Positions 17,903 through 26,343 of a stretch of DNA of 64,000 nt are shown here, piece after piece. This stretch comes from Chryseosolibacter sp964551035 (lineage in GTDB: Bacteria > Bacteroidota > Bacteroidia > Cytophagales > Cyclobacteriaceae): NCBI GenBank assembly GCA_964551035.1, contig CAZKBK010000002.1, forward strand, positions 1 to 64,000, written 5' to 3'. The notes under the pieces were generated by a model. The model saw only the letters and a program-made list of their open reading frames with translations. It had not been told where the DNA came from and ran no database searches. Position 1 is the first letter of the stretch. Each line of letters starts with the position of its first letter. A program made the translations under genes and the position numbers.

Positions 17903-18162
17903 GATCCTTTTTCATTTCTTTTTGCATGAATATAGAAAAAGAATCAATGTCGTTTACCAGGTCTTCTTTGCCCTCTGATTCCCAACGGTCACCTTATGCC
18001 TGCGCGCGGAATCCTTCAGGTCCGCCTGCCGGCAAACGCAGGGATAACAGGGTGCGGGAAAGAACGTAAGGCAATCACGCCTTTAAGCAATCGACATTAA
18101 ATCGGCCTTATAAAAGAAAGGATAATCTTTCGCGATGCCGGATCGCGACTCGATGGCAGGCC

Positions 18163-18426
18163 CTATTGCGTTGATGAGGCGGACATGATGCTCGCAATCT
18201 GCGACTGGGCGTCCATGACGGCTTCCTGTGCGGTGGCGTACACCTTAGTGCGGCCTTCCTCATCGGTCAGCGGCGTCTTCCAGATTCGTCGCCCCTCCGG
18301 ATCCCTTGCGGTGAGCCATACGCTCCAGCCATCACCCTCGTGAATGGACAGTTCGATCCTCACCTCTCCCAGCGACACCTCGCGCAATTTTATTTCATTG
18401 TGGATCACCATATTGATTTCGACCAA
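18163..18426 (-). CDS. Small hypothetical protein (87 aa)
   Basis: An 87-residue soluble protein, rich in charged residues and beta-prone (VRIELSIHEGDGWSVWLTARDPEGRRIWKTPLT), with a helical C-terminal tail ending MSASSTQ. Met6 (18411) is an alternative start. I recognise no family. The coding look (balanced amino-acid use, no low complexity) and its location between two minus-strand genes support it being real. Confidence 0.65.
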   Translation of the reverse strand: MVEINMVIHNEIKLREVSLGEVRIELSIHEGDGWSVWLTARDPEGRRIWKTPLTDEEGRTKVYATAQEAVMDAQSQIASIMSASSTQ

Positions 18427-18470
18427 TTAAAAAAGCATGCCGTTCCCGTGCGACATTTTCGGCCGAAAAA

Positions 18471-18495
18471 GCAAAAGGCACCGATAAAGGTGCCT
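18471..18495 (-). terminator. Terminator of the DoxX gene
   Basis: Read on the minus strand, stem AGGCACC / GGTGCCT (18495-18489 with 18482-18476) with loop TTTATC is followed by TTTTGCTTTTT. It is a well-formed intrinsic terminator 22 bp downstream of the DoxX stop. Confidence 0.85.
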
Positions 18496-18516
18496 CGTTG
18501 TGTTGTATCGGGAACG

Positions 18517-18969
18517 TCAGTGAACGGCGGTTTCGAATTCCCTGCGTCGCTTTGCATCGATGGAATAGCGGCCCGCGCCGAATACGGCCATTACGATCAG
18601 TCCGACGAGCACGATGATGGAGATCTCCAGTTCCATATGACTTCCGACGGAGAACAGTCCCCTGGGGGCGTTGACCAGAAAGACGGCACCGATCAGGATA
18701 GGAATCTGCAGAACGGCCACGACACGCGTAAACAAACCTACTGCGATCAGCGGCCCGCCCAGGATGTGTGCGAAGATGACGTAGTGGGCGAGGAAGGCGC
18801 CCGCAAACCAGACATTGATACCTGCTGTCGTATTTTCGAGATCATTCATTGTAGTAATGAAGGCGATACCTTTGTAGGTAATGAATACACCGAGCGCAAT
18901 TCGGAAAATGTCGAGAAATCCGGGGCGATGACTATTACCCCACCTCTCAATGTCGGTCACAACACTCAT
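18517..18969 (-). CDS. DoxX-family membrane protein
   Basis: This 150-residue protein has four predicted membrane helices and the DoxX/YqjF-like pattern (FLDIFRIALGVFITYKGIAF; HILGGPLIAVGLFTRVVAVLQIPILIGAVF). DoxX relatives are small quinone- or redox-associated membrane proteins; the function here is unknown. The unit is single-gene and ends in an intrinsic terminator. Confidence 0.87.
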   Translation of the reverse strand: MSVVTDIERWGNSHRPGFLDIFRIALGVFITYKGIAFITTMNDLENTTAGINVWFAGAFLAHYVIFAHILGGPLIAVGLFTRVVAVLQIPILIGAVFLVNAPRGLFSVGSHMELEISIIVLVGLIVMAVFGAGRYSIDAKRRREFETAVH

Positions 18970-19065
18970 AGCGGTAAATGTTTAGTGTATTACAAAGTTT
19001 ACAAAATTATTCACAGAACCGCCAGGGTTGGGGAAGGATACTTTCAGAGACGGGATAGCAACAAA

Positions 19066-19089
19066 AAAAGCTGTCGTTAAACAGCTTTT
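19066..19089 (-). terminator. Terminator of the RRM protein gene
   Basis: On the minus strand, a 9-bp stem AAAAGCTGT / ACAGCTTTT with loop TTAACG runs into TTTTTGTTG. It lies about 40 bp after the stop of the RNA-binding protein gene. Confidence 0.85.
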
Positions 19090-19130
19090 CTTATCAGGTT
19101 CTTATTGTCGCGACCTTATTCGCGATCGGG

Positions 19131-19433
19131 TCATCGGTTATATCCCCCGCCGCCGCTTCGAAATCCACCACCACCGCCGCGAGGCGCGTCGGTTCGGGGA
19201 CGGGCTTCATTGACGACCAGCGTTTTTCCAAGAAAATTGAATCCGTTCAGGCTCGTGATAGCCTGACGCGCGGCCGATTCATCTGCCATCTCCACAAAGC
19301 CAAATCCACGGCTGCGCTGGGTTACTTTGTCCATAATTATTTTGGCGGAAGACACTTCGCCATACTCTTCGAATAATCCCTTCAATTCCTGTTCGGACGC
19401 CTTAAAAGGGATGTTGGCAACGTAAATGTTCAT
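19131..19433 (-). CDS. RRM-domain RNA-binding protein
   Basis: This 100-residue protein contains a single RNA recognition motif with RNP2 IYVANI (3-8) and RNP1 RGFGFVEM (about 43-50), followed by a glycine-rich tail (GGGGGFRSGGGGYNR). Small RRM-Gly proteins of this kind are abundant in Cytophagales and cyanobacteria and are linked to cold or RNA-structure management in some species. It is flanked by its own terminator, consistent with a single-gene unit with a long (about 200 bp), AT-rich upstream region. Confidence 0.95.
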   Translation of the reverse strand: MNIYVANIPFKASEQELKGLFEEYGEVSSAKIIMDKVTQRSRGFGFVEMADESAARQAITSLNGFNFLGKTLVVNEARPRTDAPRGGGGGFRSGGGGYNR

Positions 19434-19643
19434 TGTTTTGAGAAATAAATGGGAAAATAGTTTTACTAAACAGACAACCTTAAACTGAAAATAACCATGG
19501 ATTGTAATTGCAGTGAGAAGATATCGATTTAGTATAATAAAGGTAGAAAATAAATGATACTATAAAAGATGTCCCTGACACCTTTTTCTTGATTTTTCGG
19601 GTCGTAATGACCTAAACCAACATTCCTTTCTTGCGTTATCCGT

Positions 19644-20372
19644 TTAATATGCGCGCTCTACCGTGCCATTGCCGTAGATCTTTTTGACCGCATTCCTGGT
19701 ATTTCCCTTGTGCCTGATCTGGCCACTGCCCAGGACAAGCGCATCGATGGAATTGGATACGTTCAGTTCAGCGCTTCCTGAACCGGCTACTTTTACCTTG
19801 GCGGACTCCACCGGGCAGTTGAATCCCCTGATAGAACCCGAGCCGCTGACCAGGGCATTAAAGGTTGTGGCATATCCCCTTAGTGCGAGATCTCCGGAGC
19901 CGGCTACTTCGGCGCGAACGGCCTCACTTTTCAGGTCAACATCCATGCTCCCCGTCCCGTTGACAGCCAACAGAATATCACTCGCCGAAAGAGAATTTTC
20001 AGAGATGATTTTGCCGCCGGCATTCACCTGAAGCTCGTCAATGTGCTTCATACTGACGTACACCTTCATGGTCGGATTAACTTTGATATCGTCAATCTTA
20101 GCCCAAAGACTCCTGTTTGGACTCTCGGGTTTTCTTTCAATGTTGATCATCAGGATCCCGCTCTCGACGCGAATGTCACTGATTGCGTAAATATCGCTCA
20201 TGGCTTCGACGCTCACTTCCTGTTTGTTGGTTTGCTTCAGGTAAACGGTGTAGTTCGAATTGACGTAAATTCCTTTGAATTCCGGAAGTTCGAGGGTTTT
20301 CTTCGTTACCTGTGCCTGGAGCGTGACGACGATAAAACAACAAAGCGTCACGACACTAAATGTCCTTTTCAT
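19644..20372 (-). CDS. DUF2807 (GIN-domain) secreted adhesin-like protein
   Basis: The protein has 242 residues from ATG 20372, which begins a clear signal peptide (MKRTFSVVTLCCFIVVTLQAQ). The mature part is a repetitive right-handed beta structure with the repeated motif pattern 'GSGS' (VAGSGDLALRG, VSGSGSIRGF, VAGSGSAELN, VLGSGQIRHKG) that defines the putative auto-transporter adhesin head GIN domain. It is probably periplasmic or surface exposed. The in-frame extension upstream to 20498 is not like the family. Confidence 0.88.
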   Translation of the reverse strand: MKRTFSVVTLCCFIVVTLQAQVTKKTLELPEFKGIYVNSNYTVYLKQTNKQEVSVEAMSDIYAISDIRVESGILMINIERKPESPNRSLWAKIDDIKVNPTMKVYVSMKHIDELQVNAGGKIISENSLSASDILLAVNGTGSMDVDLKSEAVRAEVAGSGDLALRGYATTFNALVSGSGSIRGFNCPVESAKVKVAGSGSAELNVSNSIDALVLGSGQIRHKGNTRNAVKKIYGNGTVERAY

Positions 20373-20525
20373 GGGTTCAATTGATTTGATTGCGTTTAAC
20401 GTTGGATGTGAATACGGGAAGCGGCGGTTGAGGTAAGAGCATTTGCGCGCGATCCGGATGGCCAGCGTGCATTTCGGCGATGAAATACGTCGGTTCATCG
20501 GTTTACGTCAGGATGTCCCTGCCGG

Positions 20526-20630
20526 TTAGTCCCGCTTTTTGAAAATGGCTCTGAAGATCAGGATAAACGCAATCCCACCGAGGCACATCACCACGAGCAC
20601 TTCAGGGGTAATATATTCCACAGCATGCAT
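20526..20630 (-). CDS. Candidate 34-residue single-TM protein
   Basis: ATG at 20630 opens a 34-codon frame ending TAA at 20526-20528. The peptide has a polar start (MHAVEYITPE), one 16-17 residue hydrophobic helix (VLVVMCLGGIAFILIF) and a positively charged end (RAIFKKRD). The charge pattern (positive inside) and complete frame suggest a real small membrane protein, 14 bp downstream of the end of the barrel gene on the same strand. I recognise no family. Confidence 0.45.
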   Translation of the reverse strand: MHAVEYITPEVLVVMCLGGIAFILIFRAIFKKRD

Positions 20631-20644
20631 GCGGCAAGATAGCG

Positions 20645-22657
20645 TCAAAAACGAAACATTACCTGCACCTTCAAATCATTCCGTGTGTTTCCGGGTATTC
20701 CGTCGTTGCCGCTTCCGATTTCTTCGCGGTCAATAAAACGCTGGTGCGCATAGCGTAGCCACAGGCTAATCAGTTTGCTGGCCTTCCATTGAAGGAGCAG
20801 GTAGTTCCGAACGCCCACACCATAATACGGCGGCAAAGAGAACGCCATCCAGGCGTCTTGTTCGTACATGTATTGTCGATTTTCGAAATCGGCGATGTCG
20901 ATGATCGCGTGTCTTCCGCTTAACCGGAACTTACCAACCGAGACGCTGACATCCTGGGCGATGAGGATACCGCGACCGGTGCCGCTGCCCCGTTGGAAGT
21001 TGCTGAAACGCACGTGGGATTGAAGCCGCAGGCGGTCATTCGCCCATACCGAAAGCCCCGCCCAAAACATCCGCGTGGTCATTCTTTCGGTTTCATAGAT
21101 GGAACTTGTTGAGACATTTTGAACTTTTGACGCCTCGCGAAGCTGGATGAAGGCTTTGAGCTTTCGGCGACGCTGCCATGCCACTTTCACGAGCCATTCA
21201 TGCCCGGTGGAAGGTGCGTACCGGCGAAATCCGAGCCAGGGAAAGCGGAAAAGGTCGGCATAGGCGGAGACGGAAAGTTGCCTGTTCAACTGATACTTGC
21301 ATCCCCAATAGAACCCGCGCTCATTTTGTGGGCGGCTGTTCTCTGCGAACGCGTTCGCATAGGAGGCATGAAAGGCGGGATCATATGATCGCAGCATCAT
21401 CGATACATCGATCTTCGGGGTTAACGATCCCAGCAGGCCGGCCAGCCATCCCCACGCCGCGTCGAACGATGTCGCTACCTCCCCGAAAAAAGCGAAGTTG
21501 TTGGTGTTGTAGTTCAGGTACGCGCTGGCGGCGGAGCTGCGCAAACCCCGGAAGGCGAATTGATTATAGGGCATGGAACGCGGGTTCAACGGGTGGCTGA
21601 ATTGCGAACTATTCCAAAGAATCCCGCTCTCCATTCTCCGTTGTCGATAGTGAATGCCCGCGCCATAGCCCCGTTCAAGTACGCTCCGGCGCCCGCGTAG
21701 CTCGGCGGTATTGCGGTGGAGACCCGTCTGCTGGATTGAAATGAGGTCATCGATTGCCGCATCCTGCCTCAACCGCGACCCGAATCCCGATAAGGACAGC
21801 CTCGGAGTTACGGCAACGCTCGCCGCAATGCCACGACGAAAGCCGGTCTCGCCGGCCGAGGTATAGGGCATAAATCCCGTGTTCGCCCGCCGAACGGTGC
21901 TGATCGTTTCGCCACCCTTCCCAAGGCCGAAACCACCCCCATGGATCAGTCCCTGTCCGAACTGTGCCCGAAAATCGCCGATGATCAGGTTTCGCACCGG
22001 CCCTTTGTCCCGCAATTGCAAATGACCCGACACGAAGTCAAACCCATAATGGTGCGCCTGGCGGTTCCACCGAAAGGGTTCTCCGGGATCGCGCTCGGCG
22101 GTGAACCCCACGCTGAAGTCGCCGGGCCTGTTGTTGCGAAATCGCATATACCATTTCCCGTCGGGTCCCTGGAACTGCCGGGACGGATCGGCGTTGACAA
22201 ATCCGTTGCTGCGTTCAAGCTTTTGCTCATAGCGAAGTATGAGATATTGGTCGTTGTGGAGCATGCGCGTCACCAGACTTCGATTTACGCCCTTTCCGGG
22301 GTCGTTCACCATCAGCATTGGGGCAAGTTGCCGCAGCCTGACCAGGTCCATGCCGGGGATGAACTGAAGTTCGTAGATGCTCAGGAGCGGGCCTTGTGCG
22401 TCGCGGTAACGAAGGATGGATTGAACCTCATGTTCCGTAAAGAGGTTCATCCACCTAAGTTCTTCGGCTGAAGCCTTATTCACGTTGACAGGAGCAGACA
22501 TCCGCTGCATCAAACCTTCATACAGCGTTTCATAGTCCGCGTCTTCTTCATAAAAGCCGACGAGGTCTTCCGAAATCCGGTTGAGGTTGTCTTCCGGTGT
22601 CTGTGCCAGCACGGAGACAACGGATAGGAGAAGAAATGTTACCATGCAAGGCCTCAT
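20645..22657 (-). CDS. Helix-hairpin-helix plus outer-membrane barrel protein
   Basis: The protein has 670 residues from ATG 22657. That start follows the signal-peptide logic (MRPCMVTFLLLSVVSVLAQ) and overlaps the upstream stop as TAATG. After the signal come two ComEA-like helix-hairpin-helix motifs (PVNVNKASAEELRWMNLFTEHEVQSIL and SIYELQFIPGMDLVRLRQLAPML). The remaining 500 residues are aromatic-rich amphipathic strands ending in a terminal Phe (VQVMFRF), typical of an outer-membrane beta-barrel. Helix-hairpin-helix motifs usually bind DNA; whether they do so here is unknown. It is coupled to the PorV-like gene. Confidence 0.8.
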   Translation of the reverse strand: MRPCMVTFLLLSVVSVLAQTPEDNLNRISEDLVGFYEEDADYETLYEGLMQRMSAPVNVNKASAEELRWMNLFTEHEVQSILRYRDAQGPLLSIYELQFIPGMDLVRLRQLAPMLMVNDPGKGVNRSLVTRMLHNDQYLILRYEQKLERSNGFVNADPSRQFQGPDGKWYMRFRNNRPGDFSVGFTAERDPGEPFRWNRQAHHYGFDFVSGHLQLRDKGPVRNLIIGDFRAQFGQGLIHGGGFGLGKGGETISTVRRANTGFMPYTSAGETGFRRGIAASVAVTPRLSLSGFGSRLRQDAAIDDLISIQQTGLHRNTAELRGRRSVLERGYGAGIHYRQRRMESGILWNSSQFSHPLNPRSMPYNQFAFRGLRSSAASAYLNYNTNNFAFFGEVATSFDAAWGWLAGLLGSLTPKIDVSMMLRSYDPAFHASYANAFAENSRPQNERGFYWGCKYQLNRQLSVSAYADLFRFPWLGFRRYAPSTGHEWLVKVAWQRRRKLKAFIQLREASKVQNVSTSSIYETERMTTRMFWAGLSVWANDRLRLQSHVRFSNFQRGSGTGRGILIAQDVSVSVGKFRLSGRHAIIDIADFENRQYMYEQDAWMAFSLPPYYGVGVRNYLLLQWKASKLISLWLRYAHQRFIDREEIGSGNDGIPGNTRNDLKVQVMFRF

Positions 22658-23472
22658 TACCTGATGAATTGATACATCACGGTAGCTTGATGACTCAACC
22701 CGGACAAGACACCGTACGCCATCGCGTAGTCGAGGTGAAACTTTCGGGTGACGAATCCCAGGCCTCCGAAAACAATCCGCGGATGGATGTTGATGCCGGT
22801 CCTGGCTTTGAACTTCCGGTGGAATTGATATTCCAGCCCCGATTTCCATGTGGCCCGTGTGTCCAGGGATTTTTCAATTTCCGCAACGAGATACATTTTT
22901 TCAGTTGGATGAAACGACACCCCCAGCACCAGCCAGGTGGGGGTTCGCGCACGGCCGTCTCTTGTGATTTTTGGTTGGTTGATGTTGACGACATGCGCGC
23001 CTACGGAGAAATGCGGGGTAAGGTCCGCGATGCCCCCCGCACTCACCGTCCACGCGGTTGACGCGCCAAAGGTTTCCGCACGGTGTTGCACATAACTGAT
23101 ACGCGCGCCCAGCGCGGCAATTCCCATCTTATTTGCGAAAGCGATGGAAGCCAGTTGTTCACTGTAGAGATCATCGCCGAAACGAAATACACCCAAGGCT
23201 GCTGTGCCGATGGTCGTGGGAACGACGCACGCGACGGCCATTCGGTTAAACGCCGGGAAAAAGGGGTAGGCTTCATAGGTGAATGCTGTCGCCGGATGCC
23301 CGACTTTTGAAAGGCCCGCCACGTTGTTGAAGAGTGACCAGGGTTCCCCGAGGCATGCACCGGCATAACCCAACGCCATCGCGCGCGCACCAACGTTCAG
23401 GGACGTCTGCTGGCCCCAAAGGGGAAAGCAAAACGATATCAGGAAAGAAACGAGAACGCATCTTCTTTTCAT
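22657..23472 (-). CDS. PorV/PorQ-like outer membrane protein
   Basis: This 271-residue protein has a signal peptide (residues 1-20, ending LWGQ). It then carries the conserved opening of UPF0164/PorV-type barrels (NVGARAMALGYAGACLGEPWSLFNNVAGLS) and alternating strands to a C-terminal aromatic strand (VMYQFIR). PorV and PorQ are accessory T9SS outer-membrane proteins; this one could have such a role or simply be a FadL-like porin. Its stop codon overlaps the start of the next gene (TAATG), indicating translational coupling. Confidence 0.75.
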   Translation of the reverse strand: MKRRCVLVSFLISFCFPLWGQQTSLNVGARAMALGYAGACLGEPWSLFNNVAGLSKVGHPATAFTYEAYPFFPAFNRMAVACVVPTTIGTAALGVFRFGDDLYSEQLASIAFANKMGIAALGARISYVQHRAETFGASTAWTVSAGGIADLTPHFSVGAHVVNINQPKITRDGRARTPTWLVLGVSFHPTEKMYLVAEIEKSLDTRATWKSGLEYQFHRKFKARTGINIHPRIVFGGLGFVTRKFHLDYAMAYGVLSGLSHQATVMYQFIR

Positions 23473-23552
23473 GGAGAGAGGGTATTGCCACGATGAAGGT
23501 AACGCGCTGTGGTTTACCCTGCAAAACGGTTTTCCTGATAATCGTCGGGAGC

Positions 23553-23588
23553 GAGTTGCGAATTACGAATGGCGGGAATTACGAATGG
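23553..23588. repeat. Degenerate 7-bp (AATNRCG) repeat cluster
   Basis: The stretch reads as consecutive heptamers of the form AATNRCG (AATTACG, AATGGCG, AATTACG and variants). A second cluster with the same period and consensus lies at 26219-26252. Both are short intergenic clusters between minus-strand genes. Confidence 0.55.
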
Positions 23589-23600
23589 GAAGCCTCCTCG

Positions 23601-25061
23601 CTAGAACTCGCGCTTGACATGGAAGAAGAATCCTTTCTCGCCTTCTCCATTGAAGCTGTATTCAAAACGCAGCACGATGTCATAGGCACTTACGACATCG
23701 AATCCTAATCCAACGCCTGAGAGCAATTTGTCCGAGAGGCGTGTGTTGAAGTCCCGACGTTCGTAATAGTCATAGTTCGCGACGTAGGCGAAGTCTGCGT
23801 AGGTCTTGAGGTAGATCGCGAGGGGAATGTGCCTGAATTGCTCGAGGGGCATGTCGGACCAGTGATAATTGCGGGAAAAGATGAGTTTTTTAAAGGTCGT
23901 TTTGGCCAGGCCGTAGTAGGGGCCTTCGATGACGTAAAGCTCATATCCTCTCACAAACTGGCGGCGCAGGCCGAGCACACTGAGATTGGTATACGGAACA
24001 GCGTCGGGTGTGCTCCAGTGGAGATTGACGTGGTTTGAAAGGTAAAAGTTCTTTCCCAGGTCGGCGTATTTCGAATAGAGAAAATTGACTTCGAACTTGT
24101 CAACGTCTTCCGCCGATGTAAGTCCGAATTTGGCGATGCCGGCGCCCAACTGATAACCCTTTAAGGGATATGCCTGGATGTCGCGGTGGTCGGCGTTGAA
24201 GCCGTATCCGATCCAGGCGTATCGCTGGCTTTCGCTCGCTTCCCCACTAAAATAATTTGGATTGAGCAGCCTCACCGTATCCTTTACAAAGGAGTTCACA
24301 AACTCGATCTTGAAGGTGTGCGTTTTATAAAATGATTTTCTGTACGTGTACGTAAGCCCACCGATCCGGTCGCGCCGCAGCACGTTGTCGGACGTAAGGA
24401 ACGCATACTTATGGCCAACGGTTTGGAAGGCGATGTTTTTCGGCTCATTAAACCGGAACTCGACGGCGAGGCCATGCTTTTGTTTTTTATCAATGAAAGG
24501 AAACCGGTAGAGGAGTTCGAACCTGCGCTGAAAACCAAATTGGGCCAGGAAGCGGAGCGTTTCGTTCCTTCCGCGCATGTTATACTGATAAAGCCGCAAC
24601 CCGTAGTTTACACGGTGGAAATCATGGTTATAGTTCTGCCACCACTCGTTAAAGTTTCGGTCCGAAAGTTCAAAGAGGGGCGCGGGAAAGGTATACCAGC
24701 GTTCGTCGACGTCAATGAGGAGGTCCACCTTGCCGGGCTCAAGTTCAAGGGTTTTCAGTTCGACCTTATTAAAGAGCCGGGTGTTGATCAGTTTCTTCCG
24801 ATCCATTTCGATCGTTGAAGCAAGGTCGGTGCTCCACACGACATCACCTTGCTTCAATGACAACTCGCGGAGCACAATCTGGTCGCGCGTGATGCGGTTG
24901 CCGATAATAAAGATCCGATTGATTTGAACGAAATGCCCGACCGTGTCAGTACTCGTTCCCACATCGCGGCGGATTGAATCGGCCCGCACTTTCGCGTCGG
25001 AACCCTGTGGTTGTTCCTGGAAGGAAAGTAGCCCAAAAAAACCGATAACAAGCGCAAGCAT
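23601..25061 (-). CDS. BamA/Omp85-like POTRA-barrel outer membrane protein
   Basis: The 486-residue protein has a signal peptide at the N-terminus and one POTRA-like domain (about residues 45-120; VQINRIFIIGNRITRDQIVLRELSLKQGDVV...LFNKVELKTLELEPGKVDLLIDVDERW). A surface-antigen/Omp85-type barrel with a final strand ending in Phe (HVKREF) follows. A single POTRA and 486 residues are much shorter than BamA (about 800), so this is an accessory Omp85-like protein, perhaps TamA/TplA-like, with unknown cargo. Confidence 0.82.
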   Translation of the reverse strand: MLALVIGFFGLLSFQEQPQGSDAKVRADSIRRDVGTSTDTVGHFVQINRIFIIGNRITRDQIVLRELSLKQGDVVWSTDLASTIEMDRKKLINTRLFNKVELKTLELEPGKVDLLIDVDERWYTFPAPLFELSDRNFNEWWQNYNHDFHRVNYGLRLYQYNMRGRNETLRFLAQFGFQRRFELLYRFPFIDKKQKHGLAVEFRFNEPKNIAFQTVGHKYAFLTSDNVLRRDRIGGLTYTYRKSFYKTHTFKIEFVNSFVKDTVRLLNPNYFSGEASESQRYAWIGYGFNADHRDIQAYPLKGYQLGAGIAKFGLTSAEDVDKFEVNFLYSKYADLGKNFYLSNHVNLHWSTPDAVPYTNLSVLGLRRQFVRGYELYVIEGPYYGLAKTTFKKLIFSRNYHWSDMPLEQFRHIPLAIYLKTYADFAYVANYDYYERRDFNTRLSDKLLSGVGLGFDVVSAYDIVLRFEYSFNGEGEKGFFFHVKREF

Positions 25062-25103
25062 GAGTAGTCACTGAGAGACGATCTTCAATCACGGTTCAAC
25101 TTC

Positions 25104-26207
25104 CTAGCCCTTCCTTCGATACGAATAAAGAAGAATGAAAATTCCTGCAATCACTAGCGGAATGCTGAGGATCTGTCCCATAAAAAGCGGTAGATCGTTC
25201 TCAAAAGCTTCCTGTGGCTCTTTGAGGAATTCATAGAGGAATCGCAAGCCAAAGCAAACGATCAGGAAAATACCCAGCAGCCTGCCGGGCGGTAAGTTTT
25301 CCCTGTAACGTTTCCAAATGGCAAAAAGCAAAATAAAAAGGAAAACGCAAGAGACGGATTCATACAATTGCGCGGGATGCCTGGAAATGCCTGTGAGGTG
25401 CAGGCGAGCGGCAAGCGTTCCATCTTCCTGGGGCGCGATCTCATATTCAATATCCCTGCTCGTGTCGAAGAATTCGCCGAGGTAACGATACGTGAAACCC
25501 CGCGCCGTGGCGAGGAGGTCCGCGGCTTGCGCTTCCGTTACCCCTTCCTTGAAAAAGAAATAGGCCGACAGGGGTACCCTTCCATGGTCAGCCAGCGGGA
25601 GCGAATCGTTGCGGTGGAATACAATGTCTTCGGTGATCTCATTGTCGTCCTGGTAATCGTCGACCGCGTCGGTTAGTTTGCCCACGAATACGACGCCGTA
25701 GGATTTGTCGGTAGGAACGCCAATGATCTCGGAGTTAAAGAAGTTTCCAAGCCGGATGAGAGCACCGGTGAGCGCCACCAGGATGACGATGCGATCCACT
25801 ACCTGGAGAAAATTCTGCCCCGGTTTCTTCTTTCGCGCATACAACCACAAAGCAAAAAGGATCGCGAATGCGCCGCCGTGACTGGCCAATCCCTGAAGCC
25901 CTGTGAACCTGAAGGGATCAAATTCAAACGGAAGGAATATGCTGAGGGGCTCATTCCAGATAATCTCCGGCTCATAGAAGATCACGTGCCCAAGGCGCGC
26001 GCCGACGATCGTAGCGATGACCATGTAAATGGTCAGGGTCTCGACATCCTTGGCGGGCTTTCCTTCTTTCTCGTAGATGTTGTACAGCAGTTGCTGACTG
26101 ATCAGAAAGCCCAGCGCAAAGAACAGCCCATACCAACGCAGGGCGAATGTTCCGATTTCAAATATTTCGGGATTACCGTTCCAAATGATGAAGTTATGAA
26201 TTGCCAT
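25104..26207 (-). CDS. lgt: Prolipoprotein diacylglyceryl transferase with a long insertion
   Basis: The protein has 367 residues from ATG 26207; the upstream in-frame extension is not conserved. Lgt transfers diacylglycerol from phosphatidylglycerol to the lipobox Cys of prolipoproteins in the inner membrane. Visible motifs are RWYGLFFALGF, YMVIATIVGARLGH, GLASHGGAFA and the Lgt signature GALIRLGNFFNSEIIG (residues 148-163). Residues about 165-270 form a soluble insertion rich in Asp/Glu, roughly 60 residues longer than the equivalent E. coli loop, before the RHPAQLYES motif. A TAnnTTTG element sits six bases before the start. Confidence 0.95.
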   Translation of the reverse strand: MAIHNFIIWNGNPEIFEIGTFALRWYGLFFALGFLISQQLLYNIYEKEGKPAKDVETLTIYMVIATIVGARLGHVIFYEPEIIWNEPLSIFLPFEFDPFRFTGLQGLASHGGAFAILFALWLYARKKKPGQNFLQVVDRIVILVALTGALIRLGNFFNSEIIGVPTDKSYGVVFVGKLTDAVDDYQDDNEITEDIVFHRNDSLPLADHGRVPLSAYFFFKEGVTEAQAADLLATARGFTYRYLGEFFDTSRDIEYEIAPQEDGTLAARLHLTGISRHPAQLYESVSCVFLFILLFAIWKRYRENLPPGRLLGIFLIVCFGLRFLYEFLKEPQEAFENDLPLFMGQILSIPLVIAGIFILLYSYRRKG

Positions 26208-26212
26208 AGCAA

Positions 26213-26242
26213 CAAATATAATGACGAATTGCGAATGACGAA
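26213..26242 (-). promoter_or_regulatory. lgt promoter
   Basis: On the minus strand, TTC - 19 bp - TATATTTG (26220-26213, exact TAnnTTTG) precedes the lgt ATG with only five bases between. The transcript would be leaderless or nearly so. Confidence 0.5.
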
Positions 26243-26252
26243 GGACGAATGC
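26219..26252. repeat. Second AATNRCG heptamer repeat cluster
   Basis: Tandem heptamers AATGACG, AATTGCG, AATGACG, AAGGACG, then AATGCG, overlap the lgt promoter. Same period and consensus as the cluster at 23553-23588. Confidence 0.55.
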
Positions 26253-26343
26253 GAAGACCGGGCAAGGAATTGTCATTCGGACCAATGGCTCCGGGCCCCC
26301 GACAACACACAAGAACCGGGAACTCACGGAGCCGCCCCCGCAA

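Noticed and set aside
22658..22849. N-terminal extension of the helix-hairpin-helix barrel gene
   Set aside because: It lies inside the PorV-like gene and precedes a perfectly placed signal peptide at 22657.
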